Part shown: piece after piece, positions 42,883 to 52,509 of the stretch
Position numbering within the stretch: position 1 is the stretch's first letter
Layout: every line of letters begins with the position of its first letter
Origin: Polluticoccus soli
Lineage (GTDB): Bacteria; Bacteroidota; Bacteroidia; Chitinophagales; Chitinophagaceae
Reading direction: 5' to 3'
Length of the DNA: 64,000 bases
NCBI RefSeq assembly: GCF_029269745.1
Contig: NZ_JARJHT010000001.1
Location: 1,488,001 to 1,552,000 of the forward strand
Translations under genes and position numbers: made by a program
Notes under the pieces: model-generated
What the model saw: the letters and a program-made list of their open reading frames with translations, nothing else
Told to the model about the DNA's origin: nothing
Databases searched by the model: none

Positions 42883-44412
42883 ATGACCCGGAAAGCACTG
42901 CTCAGTGTTACCCTATTTATAATTATCCTGTTCTTTTTTTGCAGTACCTACTATCACGAAATGCTGCACATGTGGCCGCGGGGTATACACGACTGGGCCC
43001 AGGCCGATCGACTTTCGCTGGCCATAAATTTTTACGATCGTGGGATGAATTTTTTTCTACCGGCTACACATAACCTGTGGCCTATAGATGGTATCACCGG
43101 GGTTGAGTTTCCGATACAAAGTTATGTAGCTGCTATTGGGGCCAAGATATTCGGGCGTAATCATATCAGTACTCTTTTCCGTTTGCTCGATGTGCTCATA
43201 TCGTGTACGGGTCTTCTGTTTCTTTTCCTTGCGTGTTACCGGGCTACAAAAGACTTTGTCTTTTCGTTGGTGCCTCCGCTGTTCATGTTTTGCTCCCCTA
43301 TCTATATCTACTATACCTGCAACTACCTTCCCGATGCCGCTGCCTGCTCCATTGCATTTATGTCGTTTTATTTTCTGCTCATCTACCTGGACAAACCAAC
43401 AACCAAACCACTATTGTTCGCCATTGGCCTATTGACACTTGCCAGCCTTATCAAAACTTCTATTGCGCTGTATCTGTTCGGCTTTCTTGGCTACGTATTT
43501 TTACAGCGGGTGTTGCGCAAGCATGATTTTACAAAACGATCTAATTTCATTTACGCTCTCGCTGCTCTTCTTTCCGTTGGGGCATTGTCGTTTTACTACT
43601 TCTATAATCAATACCTGAACAATAAATACCACAGCGACATATTTATGTCGGCTCCACATCCTTTTGATTCGTGGCAAGAGGTGAGTTATTATTTTAATTC
43701 AGCATTCAAACAACTATGGCTGCCGGAATACTTCGTACTGCCGCAATACCTGATGTTTTTTGTGATCGTAACTGCAGCCATCCCGTTGCTATTTGCTACC
43801 CGCGATGGCAAACGCAGGATATTCATGTTGCTGATATTCCTGGCAGGTGTACTTTGTGTTGGAGCGCTGATGGGCGGCCAGTTATTGATACACGATTATT
43901 ATGTTGTTTCTATATTCTTCCCTTTGGTTGCCTTTGCAGTATTGGTATCAGTAATTGCCATTCGAAAAGCCATTATCTATGAGGATGCATTACGGTCGAT
44001 GCGTATTGCGATGGGTGCATCGGTACTCATCATTTTCTTCTTTGCCGATTTCCACATACACAAACGCTTAAAGCCGGACTACGGTGAGTTTAAGCCTGGT
44101 ATTCCCTGGGCGGAAAACGGCGCATGGATACTGCAGGAAGCGAACGTACCGAAGAATGAAAAAGTAGTGGTGTTGAATGAAGATGCCCCGAACATAGCCT
44201 TGCTTTACCTGGACAGACGTGGATGGACTATCCCAAGCAAACAACGGGAAAACATGGCCGAGCTCAAGGCCATTATGAGGAAGCTGGATGCTACCGTTGT
44301 GGTGTGTGAAGAAGGATTGGGTCGCAGCATAATGGAAAACGATACAGCTGTTGCTTCTCTGTTTAAAACACTCGCTTTGAAAGACCGAGTTGCGGTTTTT
44401 CAATTGAGATAG
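42883..44412 (+). CDS. Polytopic membrane glycosyltransferase (GT-C type), tandem paralogue A
   Basis: 509 residues with an N-terminal membrane helix (about 6-24), then a periplasmic segment IHDWAQADRLSLAINFYDRGMNFFLPATHNL, and about ten further hydrophobic helices. FCSPIYIYYTCNYLPDAAACS and LTLASLIKTSIALYL follow the pattern of GT-C glycosyltransferases related to ArnT and PMT. The conserved DWAQADR carries acidic residues in the position of the catalytic loop. A small soluble C-terminal part starts near residue 400. The next gene is a paralogue of identical length. The acceptor and donor are unknown. Confidence 0.75.
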   Translation: MTRKALLSVTLFIIILFFFCSTYYHEMLHMWPRGIHDWAQADRLSLAINFYDRGMNFFLPATHNLWPIDGITGVEFPIQSYVAAIGAKIFGRNHISTLFRLLDVLISCTGLLFLFLACYRATKDFVFSLVPPLFMFCSPIYIYYTCNYLPDAAACSIAFMSFYFLLIYLDKPTTKPLLFAIGLLTLASLIKTSIALYLFGFLGYVFLQRVLRKHDFTKRSNFIYALAALLSVGALSFYYFYNQYLNNKYHSDIFMSAPHPFDSWQEVSYYFNSAFKQLWLPEYFVLPQYLMFFVIVTAAIPLLFATRDGKRRIFMLLIFLAGVLCVGALMGGQLLIHDYYVVSIFFPLVAFAVLVSVIAIRKAIIYEDALRSMRIAMGASVLIIFFFADFHIHKRLKPDYGEFKPGIPWAENGAWILQEANVPKNEKVVVLNEDAPNIALLYLDRRGWTIPSKQRENMAELKAIMRKLDATVVVCEEGLGRSIMENDTAVASLFKTLALKDRVAVFQLR

Positions 44413-44455
44413 CGCAAGGTTTATTGGCAACGATTTATTTTAAACTAAAACACAC

Positions 44456-45985
44456 ATGAACCGCAAGACGCTCATTAGTGTCGTACTGTTTTTGTTCATT
44501 ATTCTATTTTTCTCCCTCACCTACTTTCGCTGGTTGGTCTACCAGGGGCCGTGTGGTGTACATGATTGGGCACAGGCAGACAGACTTTCGCTTGCTATCA
44601 GCTTCTATGACCGTGGGATGAATTTTTTTCTGCCGGCAACACAGAACCTGCATGCTACCGATGGAATAGTCGGTGTAGAGTTCCCATTACAAAGTTACCT
44701 TGCTGCTGTATTAGGCAATATATTTGGCCGTAGTCAGATCAGCATATTGTTTCGGCTGCTGAACACGGTGATCAGCTGCGTTGGGTTATCGTTTTTGTTC
44801 GCTGCATGTTTCAGGGCAACGAAGGACTTTGTGGTTTCCCTTGTGCCACCAATATTTATTTTTTGCTCTCCGGTATTCATCTACTACACCTGCAATTATT
44901 TACCCGACACGGCATCGGCATCGGTTGTCTTTGTGGGCTTCTACTTTATCCTGAAATACCAATACAATGCAAGGGTAAAAGACATGCTTGCTGCGATGGC
45001 GGTGTTAACGCTGGCAAGTCTCATCAAAACATCGGCCGCGATCTACCTCCTGTCATTTATGATGTATGTTGCCGTTCAAAAGATTTTCAGACCAAGCCTG
45101 GGCCGGAAACACAATGCCGCTTTCGTGTTTTCGGTTATTCTGTCGATAGCCGTATTAGCCGGGTATTACCAATACAATCAATACCTGAACGCGCGTTACG
45201 AAGGAGTGCTGTTTCTCGCAAAAGCCCGGCCGTTTTCCGGCTTGGACGAAGCAATGGCGTTCATAAACGGACCTTTGAAAAACAATCTGTTCAACGAATA
45301 CCTCACAGAAGTGCAGTACCTCGTTTGGATGGCTATTGTTGCGGCAGCAGTACCGATACTGGTGCGAACAATGGAAGGTAAAAAACAACTCTTTTACCTG
45401 TTCATAAGCGCGGTAGGCGCTCTGGCTGTTGCCTGGCTTATGGGGAAGCAGCTGGAGGCGCACGACTATTACATCATTGTTATTTTACTCCCGGTAATAG
45501 TGTATAGCATCGTCATATCTGTGATCGCCATCCGAAGTGTTCTTGTATCAGGGGATAATTCATTCCCATTGAAAATTGGTACGGTTGCGCTGTTGATCAT
45601 TATGTTTTTCTTTGCCGATTTCAGGCTACACCAACGGCTCAAACCCGGGTATAAGAACGGTTATACAGGCGAAATGCCTTGGGCAATTGGCGGTGATAAG
45701 TTATTAGACCAACTGGGGATACCGAAGTCGGAGCATATACTGGTGTTGAATGAATTACCACCTAATCTCGCGCTGGTATATTTCGATCGTCGGGGGTATC
45801 ATCTTGATCCGGGCAACTGGAGCAATATGGGTCAGGTGGCCGCCCATATGGATGGATTTAAAGTAGACGTTGGCGTGTGCAGTGAGGAACTTGGGCGTAG
45901 TTTCCTTACCGACACCCTGTTTAAAAACAACTTTACCATGCTTGCTATAGAAGATGGTAAAGTTGTTTTCAGAGCTAAGAAATAG
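44456..45985 (+). CDS. Polytopic membrane glycosyltransferase (GT-C type), tandem paralogue B
   Basis: 509 residues, equal in length to the preceding gene and similar throughout: VHDWAQADRLSLAISFYDRGMNFFLPATQNL, EFPLQSYLAAVLGNIFGRSQIS, FCSPVFIYYTCNYLPDTASAS, LTLASLIKTSAAIYL. The 12 bases before both start codons are also similar (ending ACACACATG), so the duplication included the start region. The two genes are 43 bases apart with no terminator between them. The stop codon lies 1 base from that of the convergent polA. Confidence 0.75.
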   Translation: MNRKTLISVVLFLFIILFFSLTYFRWLVYQGPCGVHDWAQADRLSLAISFYDRGMNFFLPATQNLHATDGIVGVEFPLQSYLAAVLGNIFGRSQISILFRLLNTVISCVGLSFLFAACFRATKDFVVSLVPPIFIFCSPVFIYYTCNYLPDTASASVVFVGFYFILKYQYNARVKDMLAAMAVLTLASLIKTSAAIYLLSFMMYVAVQKIFRPSLGRKHNAAFVFSVILSIAVLAGYYQYNQYLNARYEGVLFLAKARPFSGLDEAMAFINGPLKNNLFNEYLTEVQYLVWMAIVAAAVPILVRTMEGKKQLFYLFISAVGALAVAWLMGKQLEAHDYYIIVILLPVIVYSIVISVIAIRSVLVSGDNSFPLKIGTVALLIIMFFFADFRLHQRLKPGYKNGYTGEMPWAIGGDKLLDQLGIPKSEHILVLNELPPNLALVYFDRRGYHLDPGNWSNMGQVAAHMDGFKVDVGVCSEELGRSFLTDTLFKNNFTMLAIEDGKVVFRAKK

Positions 45986-45986
45986 A

Positions 45987-48830
45987 TTAGTGTGCTTCCA
46001 GCCAGTTAGCGCCTGTGCCTGTCTCTGCTAATACAGGTACACCGTTAGGTAGCGGCATGGCAGCTTCCATGCTTTCTTTGATGATCTGTTTTACCTGGTC
46101 CACTTCGTTATTTGGTACATCAAATACCAATTCATCGTGCACCTGCAATACCATACGGGTTTGCAGTCCGGATTTCTTCAACGCTTCGTGTACGCGTATC
46201 ATGGCCAGCTTAATCATATCGGCCGCGCTGCCCTGTATAGGGGCATTGATGGCGTTGCGTTCCGCATAGCCACGTACGGTCTGGTTGGCCGACTGTATAT
46301 CGCGCAGATGACGCTTGCGGCCTTTTAATGTCTGTACATAACCGAATTCGCGCGCAAAGTTGATGGTATCATCCATGTATTTTTTGATACCGCTGAAGCG
46401 TTTGAAATAGTTGTCGATGATCGTCTTTGCTTCAGTACGGCTGATCCCCAGGTTCTCGGCAAGACCGAAAGCAGACTGTCCGTAGATGATACCGAAGTTC
46501 ACCGCTTTTGCTGCGCGGCGCATTTCGAAGGTCACATCTTTTTCTTCTACACCGTATACGTTTGCCGCAGTAGCGGTATGGATATCTTTATTTTCAACAA
46601 ATGCTTTGATCATTTCTTCATCGCCGCTGATGGCCGCCACGATGCGTAACTCTATCTGTGAATAGTCGGCAGAAATGAGACACCAGTCTGCACTGCGTGA
46701 AGTAAACGCCTTGCGTATCTCACGTCCCCTGTCGGTGCGGATAGGAATATTCTGGAGGTTAGGATTGTTACTGCTCAGCCTGCCGGTAACGGCTACCGAT
46801 TGGTTAAAGCAAGTGTGCACACGTCCCGTGCGCGGATTGATCAGAGTTGGTAGCGCGTCTACATAAGTGCTCTTCAGTTTGGTTAGCTCGCGGTAAGTAA
46901 GAATGTCATCTACTATTTGATGCTTGCTACGTAGCTTCTGCAACACATCTTCGCCGGTAGCGTACTGGCCGGTTTTAGTTTTCTTTCCGCCACCTTCCAG
47001 TTTCATCAGTTCAAACAACACCTCTCCCAGTTGTTTGGGTGAGCCTATGTTGAAACGAACACCGGCATGTTTGTAAATATTTTCTTCTGCCTGTTGTATG
47101 TCTTTTTCCAGTTCTTTCGAATAATCCTGCAGGAAGTTTACATCGAGTCCTACTCCTTCAAACTCAATATCGGTCAGCACCTGTACCAGCGGATTCTCGA
47201 TCTCGTCGAGCACCGCTTTTACTTCATTTTTTACGAGCAACGGGTCGAATGAGTGTTTGAGCTGCAGCGTTACATCAGCATCCTCAGCCGCATATTCTTT
47301 TACTTGTTCCACCGGCACATCACGCATGTTCAGTTGGCCTTTGCCTTTCTTGCCAATTAGCGCTTCGATAGATACGGGCACGTAGCTCAGGTATTTAGCG
47401 CTCAGTGCATCCATGTTGCGTTTGCCCTCTGGCTCTACTACATAGTGCGCCAGCATAGTATCGTATATCTGTCCCTTCAGTTCAAAACCATACCATTTCA
47501 GCATGGTCATATCATACTTTATGTTCTGTCCAACCCAAGTGATATCTGCTTTGTCAAACACAGGTTTGAAACGCTGCAGCATAGAAACAACACCCTCGCG
47601 GTTATCGGGAACTGGCACGTAGTAAGCCTCTCCCTTCGTCCAGCAGAAACTCATGCCGATCATGTCAGCGAGATTGGCATCGATATTAGTTGTCTCTGTA
47701 TCGAAAGAAAGCTCCGTTTGTTTCAGCAGGTTAACGATCAGCTCCTCTATTGCTACATCATCAGTCACCAGCTGATAAGTATGCGGCGTATTCTCGATAT
47801 TGTTGGCAGCCAGCGGCACCAGGTCTTCGGCCTCTTCTACCAGTACTTCGTTTTCTACAACGGCAGCACCATTTTTAGTGGGGGTCGGTTTAGTTTTCTG
47901 AGCTACAGTATTACCGAACAGGTCGGTTGGGCCTGATTTATCAAAAGCGTTGAACCCGTCGCCCAGCAGGCGTTTGCCCAGCGCGCGGAATTCAAGCTCC
48001 GTAAATACTTCTGTCAATGCATCCGTATTCCATTCTTTTACACGGAAATCTTCCTCGTGGAAATTGCATGGCACATCGGTAATGATAGTGGCCAGTTTTT
48101 TCGACATGATGGCGAGCTCTTTACCGTTGCGTACTTTTTCGCCCAGCGCGCCCTTGATGTTATCGGCGTTTGCCAGGATATTTTCGAGGTTGTCGTATTC
48201 TGCCAGCAGTTTGGCTGCGGTTTTTTCACCTACGCCCGGTATGCCCGGTATATTATCAACCGCATCGCCCATTAGGCCCAGTATATCTATTACCTGTTCA
48301 ACTCTTTTAATGTTCCATTTCGCACAAACTTCCGTAGGGCCCATGATCTCCACATTACCTCCCTGGTAGGCCGGCTTATAGATAAACACATTGTCCTTCA
48401 CCAGCTGGCCATAGTCTTTGTCCGGTGTCACCATGTATACGGTGTATCCCAGATCGGCTGCTTCATGTGCCAGCGCACCGATCAGATCATCTGCCTCGTA
48501 GCCGTCGCATTCCATGCTGGGCAGGTTAAAGCCTTTGATGATACGCTTAATATCGGGTATCGCCGACAGGATATCCTCCGGGGCTTCCTGCCTATTGGCT
48601 TTGTATTCGGCAAAATCGGTATGACGTTCCGTAGGCGCATGAGTATCGAAAACCACTGCCAGGTGCGTCGGTTTTTCCTTATTAATAAGGTCCATCAACG
48701 TGGTGGTAAAACCAAACTGCGCATTCGTATTTCTACCGGTGCTGGTTATGCGCGGAGCACGGATCAATGCATAATAAGCGCGATAGATAAGTGCCATCGC
48801 GTCAAGCAAAAACAGCTTTTTCTCAGACAT
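45987..48830 (-). CDS. polA: DNA polymerase I
   Basis: 947 residues with all three domains: a 5'-3' flap nuclease (about 1-300: FLLDAMALIYRAYYAL, MECDGYEADDLIGALA, GIPGVGEKTAAKLL), a 3'-5' proofreading exonuclease (about 345-540: LSFDTETTN, QNIKYDMTML, YAAEDADVTLQL; the DTET, NIKYD and YxxED acidic residues are all present, so it is likely active) and a family A polymerase (ADYSQIELRIVA, RRAAKAVNFGIIYGQSAFGLAE, LQVHDELVFDVP). It fills gaps after Okazaki fragment processing and repair. A near -7 element (TAACTTAG) is 4 bases before the ATG. Confidence 0.97.
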   Translation of the reverse strand: MSEKKLFLLDAMALIYRAYYALIRAPRITSTGRNTNAQFGFTTTLMDLINKEKPTHLAVVFDTHAPTERHTDFAEYKANRQEAPEDILSAIPDIKRIIKGFNLPSMECDGYEADDLIGALAHEAADLGYTVYMVTPDKDYGQLVKDNVFIYKPAYQGGNVEIMGPTEVCAKWNIKRVEQVIDILGLMGDAVDNIPGIPGVGEKTAAKLLAEYDNLENILANADNIKGALGEKVRNGKELAIMSKKLATIITDVPCNFHEEDFRVKEWNTDALTEVFTELEFRALGKRLLGDGFNAFDKSGPTDLFGNTVAQKTKPTPTKNGAAVVENEVLVEEAEDLVPLAANNIENTPHTYQLVTDDVAIEELIVNLLKQTELSFDTETTNIDANLADMIGMSFCWTKGEAYYVPVPDNREGVVSMLQRFKPVFDKADITWVGQNIKYDMTMLKWYGFELKGQIYDTMLAHYVVEPEGKRNMDALSAKYLSYVPVSIEALIGKKGKGQLNMRDVPVEQVKEYAAEDADVTLQLKHSFDPLLVKNEVKAVLDEIENPLVQVLTDIEFEGVGLDVNFLQDYSKELEKDIQQAEENIYKHAGVRFNIGSPKQLGEVLFELMKLEGGGKKTKTGQYATGEDVLQKLRSKHQIVDDILTYRELTKLKSTYVDALPTLINPRTGRVHTCFNQSVAVTGRLSSNNPNLQNIPIRTDRGREIRKAFTSRSADWCLISADYSQIELRIVAAISGDEEMIKAFVENKDIHTATAANVYGVEEKDVTFEMRRAAKAVNFGIIYGQSAFGLAENLGISRTEAKTIIDNYFKRFSGIKKYMDDTINFAREFGYVQTLKGRKRHLRDIQSANQTVRGYAERNAINAPIQGSAADMIKLAMIRVHEALKKSGLQTRMVLQVHDELVFDVPNNEVDQVKQIIKESMEAAMPLPNGVPVLAETGTGANWLEAH

Positions 48831-48884
48831 AGAGCTAAGTTACGCCAATGTCCTGTAGCAGCAATATGTAAATGAGTTTAATGC

Positions 48885-49382
48885 CTACCACTCATACTCT
48901 TTCTCCACCTTTTTCATCAGCCTGTCCACCAGGGTAAAAGTGGCCGGGCAGCGGTGCAGGTTCTGGATAAAGGTATCGTTGTAGAGATCGAATGGTTTTT
49001 TATTATGATGCGGGAACTCGGCGCAGTCTTTCGGGCGCACCTCGTAAATGGAACATTTATTATCTACCAGGAACTGGCAGGGCTGCTGTTTGTTTACCCA
49101 GTCGCCATCTTCTTCTTTCTCCAGCCATTTGTTCACAAATTCCTTTGGTTTCATGCCCAGGTGGGCCGAAATACGGGTAATGTCTGAACGCCTGAACGTA
49201 GGCGTCATGGTCTTGCAGCAGTTGGCACAGGCCATACAATCAACCTCCTTCCACATAGAAGCATCGGCTTCGGCCACTAGTTTTGGCATGTCTTCCGGCA
49301 CTACATCGTCCAGTTTGTTAAGAAAAGCTGTCAATTTGCCCTTTTTGCGGGCTGCCACTACGCGAAAACGTTTCAGATCCAT
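48885..49382 (-). CDS. YkgJ family cysteine cluster protein
   Basis: About 165 residues from the ATG at 49382. A start 10 codons earlier is possible, but TACCTTTC, a near -7 element, lies just before 49382. The YkgJ-type Cys pattern is complete: CMACANCCKTMTPTFRRSDI and CQFLVDNKCSIYEVRPKDCAEFP, which probably bind a metal or iron-sulfur cluster. The C-terminus ends in MKKVEKEYEW. Function is unknown. It lies 54 bases upstream of polA on the same strand and is divergent from the DUF5686 gene. Confidence 0.88.
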   Translation of the reverse strand: MDLKRFRVVAARKKGKLTAFLNKLDDVVPEDMPKLVAEADASMWKEVDCMACANCCKTMTPTFRRSDITRISAHLGMKPKEFVNKWLEKEEDGDWVNKQQPCQFLVDNKCSIYEVRPKDCAEFPHHNKKPFDLYNDTFIQNLHRCPATFTLVDRLMKKVEKEYEW

Positions 49383-49419
49383 ACGAAAGGTAAATATAAT
49401 AGATTGCCCCAAAGGTTTG

Positions 49420-49427
49420 TACCTTTG
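49420..49427 (+). promoter_or_regulatory. -7 promoter element for the DUF5686 gene
   Basis: TACCTTTG, 36 bases before the GTG start at 49464. Confidence 0.6.
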
Positions 49428-49463
49428 CGTACTTTTTTCAAATTCAGGTAATCATAAGTTGTT

Positions 49464-52049
49464 GTGAAAGCGTATACGAGGCCGGCGGTTCTTCTTGTTG
49501 TATCACTCATTTTGGGAGGTGGTTGGCACAGCCATGCCCAAACAACAGACAGCCTGAAACAAGCGACTGATTCCGCCGTTGCTATTGCGCCTTCGAAAGC
49601 GCCACAGAAAGGCAGCTTCCGGGTGGCGGGCAAGGTAGTAGATAAACAAAGCGGCGAGCCTGTACCTTTTGCTACAGTATTTTTCCCTTATTCATCGGTA
49701 GGTACAGCTACAGAGGCTGATGGCAGCTTCAGCATAGATTTTGAAGAATGGCCTCATGACACCCTGCGAGTGCAGCTAATGGGTTACATGACGCAGAACA
49801 AACGTATTAGCCGCCAGGCACAAAACGACCAGCTCATTTTATCCCTTGAGAGAAACAGCGCCATACTGAACGAGGTAGTGATCAAAGCCGGCGAAGACCC
49901 TGCCTTGATACTGCTTAGAAAGATAGTTGAAAGAAAACCGCAAAATGACCCGGAACAGGCTAACAGCTATAGCTGCGAGACTTATAATAAAGTAGAGATC
50001 GACATTTTGCGGTTGAGCAAGGAGGAGTTTGAAAAGCTGCCGGTACCCTTTATTAAGAACCTGAGCTTTATTTATAATAACCTGGACACTGTTTCTGGTA
50101 AAGAGCCGTTCCTGCCGTTCTTCCTGGTAGAAACGCTTTCCGACTATTACACCCAGAAGGAGCCAAAGAAAACGCGCGAGATCATTAAGGCCAACCAAAT
50201 AAGAGGTATCAACAACGAAAGCATTACCCAATACATGGGTAAGATGCACCTTGCCATAAATCCTTATGATAACTATGTGGTGTTTTTCGACAAACAGTTC
50301 GTTAGCCCGATCAGCGGCGCGGGTGCTGTGTTTTATAAATACCGGATATTAGATACGACTGAAATAGAAGGACACAAAGTAATATCAGTAAGCTTCCGTC
50401 CCCAACGACCTGGAGAGAATTGCTTTACAGGGATCTTTAAAGTGGTTGACTCTGTCTATGCCCTGCAGTATATCGAAGCCGAAGTTCCTGCCACCGCTAA
50501 TATCAACTGGATAAAGAACGCTACTTTTTATAAGCAATATGCACCGGTTGCCGACTCCGCCTGGTTTTGTGTAAAAGAGAACCTGACAGCAGAGATCGTA
50601 GTTTCGCCTGATGTGATAAAGCTTCCCGGCTTTATTGGTCGCAGAACAACTATGTACCGAAACGTCAAGCTTAATGACGAGCGCGTTCATGAGATAGTTG
50701 AAAAGAACAAATTGGACGTGATCGTTAGCGACACAGCCCGCGGCAAATCGGAAAATTTTTGGTCGACGGCGAGGCACGAAGAGCTTAGTAAAAATGAACA
50801 GGCCATTTATGGCATGTTCGATACGCTGGAAAGCACCCCGACGTACAAACGGTTTAAAAATCTTGCGAGATTCTTTGTTACCGGTGGTGTGTTCGTCGGC
50901 CCGTTCGAATTTGGCCCATACTGGAATGTGTACAGCAAAAACGTTGTTGAGGGTAGCCGCCTCTGTTTTTCAATGGGAACAAATAAAAAGTTCTCAAAAC
51001 AAGTTTACCTCAACGGCTATCTTGCTTATGGCACAAAGGATGAGAAGTTCAAATACAATCTGAGCGCACTCTGGTTGCCTAAGCGCCTGCCAAGAACATA
51101 CTTATTCGCTTCGTATACCAGCGATATTGATAAAACCGTGAATTATTATGACGATGTAAGCTTTGACAACATTGTGAGCATGGCCATTCGCAAAAAAGGC
51201 ATTCCGTACAAGTTTGTATTCAGTAGGGATGCGCGAGTGGAGGTATTTAAATCATACCAAAGCGGGTTTAGTCATAAGGTAACGGCAAAACGGAAAGATT
51301 ACGATCCATATGACCCCCTACCATCAGTAACCATATTCACAGATAACCTCGGACAAACTAAAAGCACGATCACCAATACTGAGGTTGACATTGCCCTGCG
51401 TTATGCATATCGGGAACGTTTCCTGGAGGGTAACTATTACCGGGTAAGTCTTGGTAGCAAATACCCTATCGTGGAAGCGCACTATGCTAAAGGATTAAAG
51501 GATGTTCTGAATGGCGGATACAACTATCATAAAGTCAGTTTCACTGTCTCAGATGATGTGAGAATAGCGCCTTTTGGAGCTTTGTATTTCAACGTTTTTG
51601 GCGGCAAATACTTTGGTACGCTGCCCTACCTGCTGTTGGAAAATCACCCCGGCAACGAGAACTACTACTACAATAAGTACGCGTTCAATATGATGAACAA
51701 GTACGAGTTCCTTAGCGATCAGTATATCGGCGCCAATATTGAGCACTCTATAGGCGGGGGTATATTCAAATACATACCACTCATCAAAAAGGCACACCTT
51801 CGCCAGTTCTGGACAGCCAAAGGCGTTATCGGTAGCCTGAACAATGCAAACAGTGCGCTTAACCTTAACAAGGGCTATGCATTCAAAACGCTGGAGAGCG
51901 CCCCTTATGTAGAAGTAGGTACGGGTATCGAAAATATCTTCCGCTTATTCCGCGTAGACTTTGTGTGGAGGGTGTTACCTGAAGCAAGGCCAAACGAGCC
52001 GAAGCAGAAGTACTTCGGCATATTTGGCAGCATGAAGATCGACTTCTAG
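49464..52049 (+). CDS. DUF5686 family outer-membrane protein with carboxypeptidase-like regulatory domain
   Basis: 861 residues with a GTG start chosen because a signal peptide follows at once (AVLLVVSLILGGGWHSHAQ). A CarboxypepD_reg-like beta-sandwich spans about 52-130 (VAGKVVDKQSGEPVPFATVFF, DGSFSIDFEEWPHDTLRVQLMGY). A long region matching DUF5686 follows, and its second half looks like outer-membrane beta-strands ending in MKIDF. The architecture resembles a TonB-dependent-receptor-like barrel without a TonB box or plug. Its role is unknown. It shares the stop tetranucleotide CTAG with the convergent bcp. Confidence 0.85.
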   Translation: MKAYTRPAVLLVVSLILGGGWHSHAQTTDSLKQATDSAVAIAPSKAPQKGSFRVAGKVVDKQSGEPVPFATVFFPYSSVGTATEADGSFSIDFEEWPHDTLRVQLMGYMTQNKRISRQAQNDQLILSLERNSAILNEVVIKAGEDPALILLRKIVERKPQNDPEQANSYSCETYNKVEIDILRLSKEEFEKLPVPFIKNLSFIYNNLDTVSGKEPFLPFFLVETLSDYYTQKEPKKTREIIKANQIRGINNESITQYMGKMHLAINPYDNYVVFFDKQFVSPISGAGAVFYKYRILDTTEIEGHKVISVSFRPQRPGENCFTGIFKVVDSVYALQYIEAEVPATANINWIKNATFYKQYAPVADSAWFCVKENLTAEIVVSPDVIKLPGFIGRRTTMYRNVKLNDERVHEIVEKNKLDVIVSDTARGKSENFWSTARHEELSKNEQAIYGMFDTLESTPTYKRFKNLARFFVTGGVFVGPFEFGPYWNVYSKNVVEGSRLCFSMGTNKKFSKQVYLNGYLAYGTKDEKFKYNLSALWLPKRLPRTYLFASYTSDIDKTVNYYDDVSFDNIVSMAIRKKGIPYKFVFSRDARVEVFKSYQSGFSHKVTAKRKDYDPYDPLPSVTIFTDNLGQTKSTITNTEVDIALRYAYRERFLEGNYYRVSLGSKYPIVEAHYAKGLKDVLNGGYNYHKVSFTVSDDVRIAPFGALYFNVFGGKYFGTLPYLLLENHPGNENYYYNKYAFNMMNKYEFLSDQYIGANIEHSIGGGIFKYIPLIKKAHLRQFWTAKGVIGSLNNANSALNLNKGYAFKTLESAPYVEVGTGIENIFRLFRVDFVWRVLPEARPNEPKQKYFGIFGSMKIDF

Positions 52050-52507
52050 AGTTTCCAGTTGTCTAATATTTGTTGTGCGTGGTTTTTAGAGCGCACGCCT
52101 TTGATGATGTGAAAGATGTCTCCTTTTTCATCGATGAGGAAGGTAGTTCTTTTCACGCCCATGAATTTATGGCCGTATAAGTTCTTTTCCGCCCATACAC
52201 CATATGTCTCGATGATCTTTTTATTTGGATCAGCCAGCATAGTGAACGGAAGCGAAAATTTCTCTTCAAATTTTTTGTGCTTGGTTACATCATCGGGACT
52301 AATACCGATGACAGTGATACCCTTTTGCTTCAGCAATGCATAATTATCGCGCAGGTTGCAGGCCTCTACTGTGCAGGTAGGAGTGTCATCTTCCGGATAG
52401 AAGAACAGCGCTACTTTTTGTCCCTTATAGTCGCTCAGCGAAACGGTGTTCCCGTTTTGGTCTTTTGCCTTTATTGCGGGCGCTTTGGCCCCTGGTTGTA
52501 GTTCCAT
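52046..52507 (-). CDS. bcp: Thioredoxin-dependent peroxiredoxin Bcp
   Basis: A 153-residue atypical 2-Cys peroxiredoxin that reduces hydroperoxides with thioredoxin. It has FFYPEDDTPTCTVEACNLRDNY with peroxidatic Cys45 and resolving Cys50, the same numbers as in E. coli Bcp, then PFTMLADPNKKIIETYGVW and RTTFLIDEKGDI. It lies 2 bases after the M23 peptidase gene and is co-transcribed with it. Confidence 0.96.
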   Translation of the reverse strand: MELQPGAKAPAIKAKDQNGNTVSLSDYKGQKVALFFYPEDDTPTCTVEACNLRDNYALLKQKGITVIGISPDDVTKHKKFEEKFSLPFTMLADPNKKIIETYGVWAEKNLYGHKFMGVKRTTFLIDEKGDIFHIIKGVRSKNHAQQILDNWKL

Positions 52508-52509
52508 GA

